Positions 11,344-21,732 of a stretch of DNA of 64,000 nt are shown one piece after another; the first letter of the stretch is position 1, and each line of letters begins with the position of its first letter. This DNA comes from Plenodomus lindquistii. Its lineage: Eukaryota; Ascomycota; Dothideomycetes; Pleosporales; Leptosphaeriaceae. Where the stretch lies: the NCBI GenBank assembly GCA_025504975.1, contig JANUWI010000003.1, positions 2,852,001 through 2,916,000 on the forward strand. Reading direction: 5' to 3'. Made by a program: the position numbers and the translations under genes. The notes beneath the pieces were generated by a model. That model saw only the letters and a list, made by a program, of their open reading frames with translations. It was not told the DNA's origin and made no database searches.

Positions 11344-11857
11344 ATGACTGCCGACATGGACATTGATTTTACGCGCCGGAACAAGAAACCGCGCCCCTTG
11401 TCGGAACACGAGAAGGAGAAGCTCGACGAGTTTGTCGACGCGATCCACTACTCGGCAAGGTGTGTTGTTTACACCGCATTTCGCTGGCGCAACCCCCATT
11501 AACCACGTATCTAGGTACTCAGACGATGAATACGAATATCGCCACGTACAGCTCCCCAAGCAGATGCTGAAGATCATCCCCAAGGACTACTTCGACGGAG
11601 CGCGGGGCACCCTCAAGTTGCTATGGGAAGAAGAGTGGCGGGCGCTCGGCATCACACAGGTACGCAGGTTACCTACATTGTCGATGACTCGGGTCTTTTG
11701 CTGACATGCATGCAGAGCTTGGGTTGGGAACACTATGAGGTGCACGAGCCTGAACCACATATTCTGCTGTTCAAGTGAGCCGTCTTTCAAGTCTCTCTGA
11801 CCACCGGCTAATCAATGGAACAGGCGACCGATCAACTACCAGCCTCCCATGCATTGA
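11344..11857 (+). CDS. CKS1: Cyclin-dependent kinase regulatory subunit Cks1
   Basis: Four exons: 11344-11459, 11515-11659, 11716-11774 and 11824-11857. All three introns (49-56 nt) are GT-AG and the frame closes at 117 residues. It has the hallmark Cks features: YSARYSDDEYEYRHVQLPKQM with the phosphate-binding Arg residues, then LWEEEWRALGITQSLGWEHYEVHEPEPHILLFKRP. The HxPEPH hinge sequence appears as HEPEPH. Cks1 binds Cdk1 and directs it to phosphorylated substrates and to SCF-mediated degradation. The short acidic-basic N-terminal extension before the core is common in filamentous fungi. Three introns in a 354-nt coding sequence is dense but plausible. Confidence 0.95.
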
Positions 11858-14765
11858 TGCACCACAGCGGCATTGTGTGAATGAAGAACCCATGGGGTGA
11901 CGGCGCACAAACACCCCTTGCGTGAGATAATCTCCGCACGCGATACGACCACCTCGCGACACCTCCTATCTTCTTTGTCTATTTAAGCGAGAAACGTTAA
12001 ATATAATGACGCTATGATAACGGCGGGAATGAATGGCTTGCTGGCGTATTCGCTATCTGGATCATCAAAGAGAGTACAAGTAGGGAAGGACTGTTTGAAG
12101 CTCACGCTTGTACATACACTCGTCCTAAGGGCTGGATGGATCGTTTGGGCAAGAACCCTCGTGGTTTAGGAATCTGACAACTGCTTTTGATAGGCAATAT
12201 TGAAATCTCATCTCGATCGGCTTAGGAGGCTCTTTCCTCTACTAGCCGATGTGTCACTTTCTTAGTGCAATTGTCTGGCAAGCTTCCCGACTACGAATCA
12301 TCCTGAAAAAAGCATGATCACCGGTTTTTTTCAAGATTGGGGCCACAACCACAGACAGTGTTTCCCAGCACTACCATCAATGAGCTTCTGCTTGGTCGCA
12401 CATCGCTGGCGACTTGTGACATCTCCAACTTTCACCAATCAACGGGAGCTTCGGTACGCACAACCGAAGTACTGTGTAGTCACCAGAACTAGTCTCGTAT
12501 TCCCCCAGTATGATTATTGGCTTGACCCAACAGCTATATCGGGTTCCTGCGTGTGCTCCAGACAAATGCAAAGCATCCATTCTAGATCTCACCAATATGC
12601 ATGAAAGTCATTGTCAGGCTTTGTGGTCTCAAGAGTACCGGACAACTTTTCCGTCTGTAGTCGATCAGTGTAAATGGAGACAGTGAAGCTATGAGATTCG
12701 AGATCTCTGGGCATGATCTAGGATCTCAATAGTAATTCGCTTCTCTGGGATGGCATCGTCATCTATCAAATGCAAATACACTCTTGCGAACGTCTTCATT
12801 GGATCGGTGACGGCTGCTCATTTAGCGAGCTCAATTCGTCCAAACTACACGGTAAGATTCGATAACGATGGCGAAGTTCTACAAAGTATACTCATCATGA
12901 TTGTAGTGTCTCACTCCCCCACGTGACCGATGACCTTGCTGTCGGAGGATACCGGCCCGAAGTTGAACCACCGATGTCATCAGTCCAACAGGAACGCTCC
13001 GTCACATGCTGATCTGCGCTTCCAGCCCTACAGATTTCGTAACGACAACCCAAGTTCCAAGCCTTTTTTAATTCCTACCGACATTTCATCACCCAATTAC
13101 AGCCAGCGGAGCCTCATGCATGACCCTGCCAGACGATGACAATTAACGGCCCTTCCATTCGGAGTTATCAAAGGCAAAGGCGGCTGGCTACACAGCACTT
13201 GTTCCGTCTGTTGAGGGATATTGCCGGTGAGTAGGTTAGGGCAGATGGGGGCAGTGCAGCGCAATCGGAAGCAGCTCTGTCATCTCGAGCATCGAAACCC
13301 AAGGTTGAGTTGCGGCTAAGTTTACTTTTACGTACACTAATTCACTGTCCAGGGAAGCGCTGGCTGGAGAGGTTCAGCGTTGCCTTATTCGCTGCGGAAG
13401 ATTTCTGCGGCTGCTTTTGGGTTACACAAACGGCAGAGTGGCGTGATGACATAATGCTTCTCTACGCAGACCAGATTGGCGGGGCTTTTACCGAAGCATG
13501 TACCGGGACTCCGAGCGGAAGGCGTTTTGCCTGAAGTGCGAGCGGTGAGGGCAATGCAAGGGGGGCTAAGCGGAGCGGAGATCGCCATCGCAGGGTCTCG
13601 TTGTGGAGACGCACGCGACTCGCTGCGGAGAACAGATTGATATCGCAGGGCTACTGTACTGATTGCGACAGTCCGATCTATCTTTTGACAAGGGCCCGCT
13701 TGAGTCGACCCCACAAAGCATGCGCAGAGCCTCTGAAGAGGATAGAGCATGGCCGGTCTGACTCTCATACAGAGAAACTCTTCGACGGACAGCACATACG
13801 TGCAAGTGGTGCGATGGCAGCACGCGACCCGATACACGGAGACGTACGCAGTCGACTTTTGGGGCATTTTCTGAACGGTCAGTCGCAAACGTGATGCGTA
13901 GCCAACTCGAGATAATGTTGCGTCAGTTGTGCCTCAACTGTGGGTGATGTGCAGGCTGCCAATGCGAAGAATAGGTAATGAATACCTAACAGCAATTCAC
14001 TGCTTGGCTGGAAATGTTTCAGCAACCACCGTCCAAGCGATGATGCAGAGATAGCAGAGGGTTGCCGTTGCAAATGCTTTTATGAGACCAAAATGAGTGG
14101 GGGAGAGGCCCCTCTCATTGGGCTGCGCTCGGTCTCTTATCGCACCGTGGCCGGATCGCTCTCCAAGCCTTCATGTCGGTCGCGGCAACTAGAGCGGATT
14201 CGGGCGCTATTACTAACGAATTGGTCCACAACGGACGTGCACCCGTGTACCATACTCCAGGCACATGTTTGCGACACAAAAGTGACTCTCGACGCCCTCG
14301 CCTGGCAGCATTCAAGTTTGGACCACTCCCACACCCCCGAATTATGCGTCTGCACTCTCCCCACACTGGGCTCTAGATCTTCACGTCAGACCCCCAGCCT
14401 TGTCCCGCCTGTCCCGCACGCGACCGTCTGCGCTTGGAATCCTGCGAGACCCTCAATGACGGCACGAACCATCAACCACCTCATACTTCTCGCAGCCGTA
14501 ACCGGCAATCTAGGCCCCTGATCAGGTCTCCATCATCCGTCTGCATTCCCGGACACCTCCACCCCATCCAAACCTTGCGACCCACGCCGATAAGCGCAAG
14601 CCCAGTCACATTATCGCAACCTACAGGCGTGACCAAGACCTAGTTATCTACCATTACCTCTGCTGGTTACTTCCCGGTCACTAGCCTACGGCCCGCACCT
14701 GACAACTAGTGCTCCTCTTATCTCGTCCTTCAGTACACATCCGACGAGGATCTATCTCTATCAGC
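11858..14765. other. 2.9-kb region without a supported gene
   Basis: I read this on both strands and found only short frames without motifs, no transfer RNA and no clear repeat. The last 700 bp, rich in C and with long pyrimidine stretches, is probably the promoter and leader of the regulator at 14766. The length is large beside the compact spacing on the left, so an unrecognised non-coding or species-specific gene cannot be excluded. Confidence 0.45.
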
Positions 14766-17255
14766 ATGACGACTGCCGTAGCCATGCCCTCGATACACCA
14801 GCACCGTCCCACATCCGTCCCAATCGCCCTCGCTCCCGCTCCCGCACGTAAGGTCCAGAAGATCTCACCAGGAAAAGAGAATCTCGTCACCGGCAAGCCT
14901 ACCTCTAGCAACGGGCCTGTCTCAAACATTCGCTCTCGGAGGGAACGCCCTTGTGACGCTTGTCGAAGGAGGAAGAGTCGCTGTGTGATACACGAGGGTG
15001 CTGCACTGTGCGTCCTGTGCGAGTTCCACAAGCAAGAGTGCACCTTTGTCCAAAGTCCCCTGCCACGAAAACGGAAGGTAGTCGACGGTGACAAGAAAGA
15101 CTCTCCTAACAATACGAAGAAGAGGTATGTTTAGGCTTTCCACTACTGTACGTTGCTTGGTCTTGGAAACTTTGGTGTGGAGCTGTCCATCCTCGGGCTC
15201 GGATACCTCCGCATGGGTATAGTTCTCATGTCACGTGCCCACGTGTGACCGTGTCTGTCGTGTACAACTAGCACGTCGGGAAATACAATGTGCTACAGAG
15301 GGCGAAGGCATCGTGTGTCATGCTACCCAGAGGTTATGGGCTGACACTGTATCAGGTCTGTCGATACAGAGCCTCCACCACTGGCACTATCGACACCCAA
15401 GATTACTGCCACTGCACCTAGTCCTCCACTCCCCCGACCTCAATTGGCCCAACTGACCAGCCTCCACCTACCCCAATTGGGTGAGACGCTGGGTCTACAA
15501 CGGCGGCAGCATAGCCGGTACATTGGACTGAGTTCTCCGTTCGACTCATTGCTCATCGGCCTGTCACAATTCGACACACGCAACGAGTCCACCTTTGACC
15601 TCGGTACCCTTCGACGAGTGAACGACCATGAATGTTTCATTATGTTACCTGACGAAAACACACAAGATTATGCTGGCGAAGCCGACGCATTGAACCTTGT
15701 TGAGCAACTTGTGCATCCGCATGGTCCTGCTCTTTTAGATCTTTATTTCCAGGTAGTTCACCCGAGCTACCCTATCATTCAGAAGCATCTTTTCGTCGAA
15801 CGCTACCGCAATGGCGATCGATCTTTCGCACCAGCCCTCCTGGCTGGTATGTACATATTGGCTCTGAACTGGTGGTCACTTAACCCCAAGCTCGCCAGCT
15901 ACTCAAAACCGGATGCCGCCAGACTTGAGGCAATTGCAATGAAGTCGTTGACTACAGCGATGGAGCGGCCGAAGCTTTCTACTGTGCAGGCAGGCTTGTT
16001 GTTGCTGCAGAGACCGGAGGCAGACTCGTGGAGTCTGACAACACAACTAGTGGCTATCGGACAGGAACTTGGACTTCATCTCGACTGTACTTCGTGGTCG
16101 GTGCCGCTTTGGGAACGTGGTCTACGTAAGCGAATTGCGTGGGCGCTGTACATGCAAGATAAATGGAGCTCTTTGATCCACGGTCGGCCATCTCACATAT
16201 TCAATGCCAACTGGGCTGTAAAGCCAATAACAGAGGAGGACTTCAACGAGGAAGGAGATGGTTACGACACGCAACACGAAGAAACGGAAGATGAGCAGGA
16301 AGAGAGCCAACGGGGTCGGATACTATTCGCACAGATGATTGGCCTTACTCAAATCATGGCAGAAGTGATGGATACCTTCTACACACAAACCGCCATTCAC
16401 GACTTTGCCAATGCCGGGAAGAAGTCGACAGAGCTGATCCTTGCACGAGCAAAACCGGTTCAGATCAAGCTTCGCCAGTGGCACGAGAAGTTGCCTGCGG
16501 AGGTCAAGATGCAAGCGCCAGGGAAGAGCAAGCTCACCTCAACTGGTATGTTAGCACGAAACTGAACCCCAATACATTACTTACAAGTCGCAGGCTACCT
16601 GCATCTTGCATACTTTGCAACCGAGATCACCCTCCACCGCCGCATCGTTCAGTCTCTCGACGCCACGAACCCCGATTCGTACGGCCTTTTCATGTGCCGT
16701 AACGCTGCAAAGACCCGCCTCATATCTGCAATGGATTTTGTCAACCGACTGAAGCCAGAGCACCTCCAAGCTTTCTGGTACTTTGCCTCCAAGGTAAACT
16801 TCACACTCATCGGTACCTTTGGATCACTGCTGTGGGCCACCGCACCAGCCAAGGAAGAGGCCGAGTTCTACAAGCTCCGCCTGCGCGAATACCGTTGGAC
16901 ACTATCTGTCTCTTCCAAGCGCGCGGACTTCCTTGAATACGCCGTCTCCATGCTTGATGCGAGCCGCGCTATGCTCAACAACTTGGCCGAGAAGCCCAGT
17001 CTAGCAGAGCAAATTAGCAATGCTGGTGTTCCTCCTGCAGCACCTCCGCGACAATACTCATCGTTTTCGAACATGGGCCCGCCGCAACCGTCGCATGACT
17101 TTGGAAAATACGACCACGACGATGTAGACATGGACGATGAAAATGATCTCCAAAGAATGTCGTCTGGGGAGAGCTTCGAAGGGTTCAACGACGGGTCGCA
17201 GTACGGGAGTCAGACTGCGAGTAGACCGCACACAGCAGGCAACTCTCCACGATGA
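14766..17255 (+). CDS. Zn2Cys6 transcriptional activator, TamA/Dal81 type
   Basis: Three exons: 14766-15124, 15356-16545 and 16594-17255. The first intron is long (231 nt) and the second is 48 nt; the frame closes at 736 residues. The N-terminus has a binuclear zinc cluster with Cys at 63, 66, 73, 82, 85 and 92 (CDACRRRKSRC...CVLC). The middle is a fungal-specific transcription factor domain with VVHPSYPIIQKH, AGMYILALNWWS, RPKLSTVQAGLLLLQRP and ALYMQDKWSSLIHGRPSHI, which match my memory of Aspergillus TamA and yeast Dal81/Uga35. These proteins are co-activators of nitrogen catabolite genes (GABA, urea, allantoin use), working with pathway-specific regulators and GATA factors. An acidic loop (EETEDEQEESQ) and a Ser/Asp-rich tail are unconserved. 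The first intron boundary was chosen by frame and splice signals. Confidence 0.85.
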
Positions 17256-17862
17256 GGGTGATTGAATATCGCGACACTTCTGGGATTCGCGCTTGGCAGT
17301 TCATTCTTCATCTCACGATTAAGCGGCATCTGAGGGGCTCTCCAAAACAGGATTTCCGGTCTATAGCGCGGTGGTGTCTTTTTTATATGTGCACGGGCGA
17401 GGAGTGAGCGTGTGACGCGCGCATGGTCGCGTAAGGATCGCGCCATATTGCGACACGCATCTTTTTACGTACTTTGTTGTGCAAACTCTAGCGCATATAG
17501 GGTGTCATGATTTGATTTGTATGCTTTGATGATATCTTAGACCGATCAGTTTGGCATACATTGGGTATTGGTAACGTTACTTTAGACGATTGGCTCACTA
17601 CCCTTGTAGGTGGGGTGAGATGGGAATGAAAGATGTCTTGGATTGATTGAAGTATGTGTGTCGTGCTCTGACTATTGCGCGATTATTATTAGATATCGAA
17701 TGAATGGTACTAATTTAACATGTCTCGACATAGGAGAATAGCATGCATATGCTTTCCGTCCATATTGATCCCCCAGCCTGGCATCACATGACAACCAAAA
17801 CACTATATCGATCACCCATGACTTGCAACACCACTCGATAACAATTGTCCTCACTGACTACC

Positions 17863-18007
17863 TATATAAAGGACACAACCAGCTCCCCTCACTATTCTGA
17901 GCACTTTCCTTGTGTTTCACCTTGCGCCCGAAAATAGCCACACCAGAAACACCATGGAGCGTGTGAGTAGGAGGGGTCTTCGAAACCCGATGGTGAACAT
18001 CGTATGA
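17863..18007 (+). promoter_or_regulatory. TATA unit A1 with 17-codon frame
   Basis: TATATAAA at 17863-17870, a pyrimidine-rich leader, then ATG at 17954 opening MERVSRRGLRNPMVNIV. The frame ends inside the first copy of the 45-bp duplication. Confidence 0.35.
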
Positions 18008-18066
18008 CTCTTTACCCTCAGTCTTCGAAACCCGATGGTGAACATCGTATGACTCTTTACCCTCAG
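17977..18066 (+). repeat. Exact 45-bp tandem duplication
   Basis: Two identical 45-bp copies, 17977-18021 and 18022-18066, each starting TCTTCGAAACCC and ending ACCCTCAG; a partial third copy (TCTTCGAA) follows. In one minus-strand frame it gives a repeated 15-residue block. Exact identity in a region where everything else is diverged points to a recent event. Confidence 0.95.
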
Positions 18067-18332
18067 TCTTCGAATACTTTGACAACAGCGGGGTGTGGAG
18101 TCTTCTGCATGATTTTTGTGGTAGGTGGTGTTATTGCGAGGTCGATGTTATAATGTCTTTGCGACAGCTGAGTCCTGTCTGAACCTGAGCGTGATTATGT
18201 GCATCATTCCTTGTCTGTACGACAATTAGGCATGCATAGAAACATGAGGATGATAGCATACATATTGGAAAGGCCAAACTAGACACTCGCATGGATGATG
18301 CAGCGTCATCACGTGTACCCGAAGTCTGGGTG

Positions 18333-18421
18333 TATATAAACCCCACGACTTGCCCTCCTTCTTTACTACAATTCCACCGCCCTTCGGCATGGAACGAAAG
18401 TCCGCAATAAGAGACACATGA
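18333..18421 (+). promoter_or_regulatory. TATA unit A2 with 10-codon frame
   Basis: TATATAAA at 18333-18340 followed by CCCC and a pyrimidine-rich leader, then ATG at 18389 (MERKSAIRDT). CACGTG occurs 20-25 bp upstream of the TATA box. Confidence 0.35.
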
Positions 18422-18798
18422 GTTCTCTGGTCTTTGCTTCTTCGAAAGTCGTGTAAGCACTTTTTATGACGTTCGTTCCCGTTCTGAAATCCCCAAGCAA
18501 TTCTTCTCATGATCCGTGCGGATTGAAGGTCGTGAGAGTCCGTGCAGTCCACAAGCCACCACACAAAACATCATATGTTTTTCTCTCACGACCTGTGGTT
18601 GAAAAAAAGAGAAGCATTTGATTTCCACGAATGGCGCGACTTCCAAAACGTAAATGCAGATATTGATGTCTTTGTCCAAGCGTCGATTCCTGTATGCTGG
18701 GATTTAAAGAGGACCAAAAAGATCTCGTCGATTGGGAATGTTCTGGGATTTGTTCCGTCGTCGAGGGAACATGTGCTTCAGCGATGAAGACCCCAGAA

Positions 18799-19025
18799 TA
18801 TAAATACTCAACACTTTCTCAGGTCTTGCTCTCTTTACTCACACTCCCCGCACACCGACTTCTTCAAACCAAACCGGGCCAATGACATGGGGTTTGCTCG
18901 GTCCTTGCATTCTCGAAATTGCCGCACTGAAGGCGGATGGTTCGTGCTGCGGATCGGCGCTGCAAAAGAAAGGCGCACATTCATGCAGCATGAGACTTTG
19001 TCAGAGTTGGTGTTGTGAAGTGTAG
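18799..19025 (+). promoter_or_regulatory. TATA unit A3 with 47-codon Cys-rich frame
   Basis: TATAAA at 18799-18804, pyrimidine-rich leader with CTTTACTCACACTCC, then ATG at 18882 opening 47 codons with seven Cys (positions 9, 22, 23, 35, 40, 44, 45). There is no signal peptide, which argues against a secreted Cys-rich effector. The high Cys count may be chance. Confidence 0.35.
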
Positions 19026-19512
19026 ACCATTGCCCTAAAATGATACTACCACTGGCCATGTTGAGTGGAGAAGTAACGAGAAATTTTTCCATTGCCTCAG
19101 GGAAATGCTACGTTGCACTGTTTCCAGAAAACTCTGCAGAACCTCGTCGATGAAATCTCTGGTCGTCAAAAACTTACACGAACCTTGTCATGTCTCTGGC
19201 TAGCGACTGAGATTCTAGCCCCCCCCCCCCTATTAAAGTCCTGGCACCTTCATAGAGTTTTACCCTATCCTACTGCAACCAGGGGCATCAGATTCCGAAG
19301 AAGACGATACAAAATCCGATGATTCTGTTGTTTGGTGTAAGAAAAACAAATGGATAGATCAAATATGGGATCTTTTCGCGTTGCGTGCTCGAACATCATG
19401 AGACCAAAACAGATATGTTTTCGTAGAACATCATATTTTGTCACTACAAAATCATCAGTTTGAAGTGTTGTCACACTTCGGTCATCCCAACGAAGGCTTG
19501 ACATTGCTCGAC

Positions 19513-19629
19513 TATATAATCCATCACTTCTCCCCAGACCTAACCACTTCCTACACATTCTCAAGGCCCTCTGCTTCGAAAGAAATGGATACTAGTTTTA
19601 TGAGGTCTTTCCCCTGCTGGCTGTCATGA
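19513..19629 (+). promoter_or_regulatory. TATA unit A4 with 14-codon frame
   Basis: TATATAAT at 19513-19520, leader rich in CT, CTTCGAAAG just before the ATG at 19585 (MDTSFMRSFPCWLS). Confidence 0.35.
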
Positions 19630-19954
19630 AAGTGTACTGGCAATGTGTCATGATTCTGTCGAGATCTGCTCTTCAACAAAAGCAAAAAATCTGAACGCGA
19701 TGCCGGAATGTTGGATCTCTGCCGGCGAATCTTCCACAACTTGAATACGAGAATTCGTCGCGTTGATTGAAAGAGGTTCTCATACATGATGTATGGCAAC
19801 TGGGACAGAAATTCTGGAGAACCTGTTCGATGTTGAGTGAGGGCGGACTGTCGAAGCAGGGCATGATAGGGATAATTGGACAATGGTCTATCGAAAAGAA
19901 ATCGAGTTTCAAGGGAGCGATGTCTCTGGGCAGCCACTAGTGCGCAAAAGGGGA

Positions 19955-20168
19955 TATATAGATCCCCCTCTTCAACCAGATCTTACTCTTCCCATCTCTG
20001 CGATCAGAGACTTGTGCTTCAAAACAACAAACGATGCAACCAATGTGCCTGCCGTCTTCGTTCTGCAAAATCACACTAAAGAACTCCATGGTCTCCTTTG
20101 GCCGTGTGAGTTCGAATCTACCGGAAATCCTATCAATGTCTTTGGCGCTTGTCTCCGCCTTTATCTGA
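19955..20168 (+). promoter_or_regulatory. TATA unit A5 with 44-codon frame
   Basis: TATATA at 19955-19960, CT-rich leader, ATG at 20034 opening 44 codons (MQPMCLPSSFCK...). The stretch beginning at its second ATG (ATGTGCCTGCC) is weakly similar to the ATGTGCGGC block in the 20.6-21.2 kb tandem copies. Confidence 0.35.
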
Positions 20169-20226
20169 GCAAGTTCCAGAGGCCATGATATCGCATCCGC
20201 AGAACATTCACCATCAATGCCGACTG

Positions 20227-20414
20227 ATATAAAATCTTGCCTTCTTCTGAATCCTTTCTCTTCATCCACACTTCCTCTATAGCCGGACTCAAAGTATGCA
20301 AGAAGCAGGTTCATGAGGCTCTCTCTTCTCCAGAATTCCTTGGCGATTTCACGGATGAATCCTGCGGGATCTGGGTTCGGAAAGAAATTGCGCGGATTGA
20401 ATGTGGTGTTCTGA
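20227..20414 (+). promoter_or_regulatory. TATA unit A6 with 33-codon frame
   Basis: TATAAAA at 20227-20233, strongly CT-rich leader, a six-codon frame, then ATG at 20313 opening 33 codons (MRLSLLQNSLAIS...). Confidence 0.35.
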
Positions 20415-20596
20415 GAAGGGGCGCAACAAAGGGGGACTCGACAGTGTGATGACTGGAAAGTGGACATGGCGAAACAGATGGGCTCAGCAATACATCATGT
20501 CTGCTTAGGAGTACTCTTGAACAAGCCCAAGCTGCGATTCATGAGTTCTCTAAGTATCGAAAAACCTAGAATGGACATTACATGTGCGTGGCAATC

Positions 20597-21175
20597 AGCG
20601 CTCTTGGACAAGTATATAACATCCGACCCTTCGACCAGCTAGAAATTCTTCGTCATTCACACTTCAGACTTTGGATACGAAAACGGGGTACTACCATGCC
20701 ATGTGCGGCTGTCCCTGCCTGACCAAAACTACCTAAACTACAGTTTGTGAGTTCCTGCTGTGTGATCTCGTAGCATTGAAAAATCTCAAAACACACGTTC
20801 GATACGTGGAGCAACTAGCGCTCCTGGACAAGTATATAACATCTAACCCTTGCACCGACCAGTTCTCTTCCTTCCGCATACACACTCCAAACTTTGAATC
20901 TAAAAACAAGCGACAGCGTGCCGATGTGCGGCCCTCTCTCTGCTTGACAAAAATTACCCAACTCACATCCTATGAGTTCTCGCTGTGTGATGACGAACCT
21001 TTAAGACGTGGCACCCCATTCACACCACACTCAGACTTTGCATTCAAAAAAACTAAAAACCACACGCGGATGTGCGCCCCTCCCTCTCTCTCTCTCCCCA
21101 AAACCCACCCGAATTACATTTCATGCGTTCTCGACGTGTTATCTCGAAACTACAACACCGTCTTTTCATGTCTTG
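20597..21175 (+). repeat. Three diverged tandem copies of a TATA-containing unit
   Basis: Copy 1 starts near 20597 and copy 2 near 20817, 220 bp apart. Both begin AGCGCTC(T/C)TGGACAAGTATATAACATC, and copy 3 (about 21001-21175) has lost the TATA end. All three share a CACACT...AGACTTTG-like leader and an ATGTGCG(G/C)C block at 20701, 20934 and 21070, followed by a CT-rich stretch, an AAA...ACCC...AC(T/C)ACA segment and a (T/A)GAGTTC-like block. Divergence is considerable, and copies 2 and 3 share a reading frame. I can name no known repeat family. Confidence 0.75.
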
Positions 21176-21732
21176 GAGTCGGCTAGACACGATATGGGAT
21201 ATATGAATCTAAAACGTACGAGGACAATGCCATATCTTGGCCATCACCCAAACCCCCCCCCCCCACCCCCCCTCCTCTGGCCTAAAAAAAGAACTTGACA
21301 AAACTCGACGCAAAGCTCAGCGTCTCTCCACACACACACACGTACTCCATACGATATCGCAAGAAAACAAGTTGAGTTGGGAGAAAACTACCAGAATATG
21401 CATTACGAATACGATAGCGATAGCGATCCGACTATGATTATCCAAACAGCACTCACTCAAGCGTGTGGGTGCGGTATTAATGCCACAACAACAAAAACAA
21501 AAACAACAACGACGACAACGACGACGAAACACATCCATCGTGCCCAGCCCATGTGACAAGAAATTACTCATCCTTCTGCTTCCCCTCCATAGCCCTTGGT
21601 ATACCGATCATTAGTCGTAAAAAAATAAAACGCAATACGCAAAACGCAAAACGCAAAACGCTCACTCCCATCGCGCCAGAAAACATCTCAAATCGAATCC
21701 TTCACCCCTCTCCGCCCAATGCGACAAGATCT

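Larger units (their letters stand above)
17256..21732. other. TATA-unit block A (4.5 kb, no conventional gene)
   Basis: Between the TamA-like gene and the PhoD-like gene. I see TATA boxes at 17863, 18333, 18799, 19513, 19955, 20227, 20613 and 20833, all on the plus strand. Each is followed by a pyrimidine-rich leader and a first ATG about 55-95 nt on that opens a short frame (10-47 codons). The last units are diverged copies of each other. A 45-bp exact duplication lies at 17977-18066. C-runs occur near 19220 and 21255, and short CAA/GAC and GCAAAAC microsatellites at about 21480-21660. None of the short frames resembles a known protein. Confidence 0.6.

Noticed and set aside
14093..14521. 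142-codon plus-strand frame upstream of the TamA-like gene
   Set aside because: Starts without good context, no domain, and lies in the CT-rich leader region.
19937..20467. 176-codon minus-strand frame in block A
   Set aside because: It runs antisense across two TATA units and looks like a shadow of their repeat structure; no motif found.
17256..21732. CRISPR-like or rDNA-like interpretation of the repeat blocks
   Set aside because: Units are not regularly spaced identical repeats with unique spacers, contain promoter boxes, and no rRNA sequence is present; the genome is eukaryotic.
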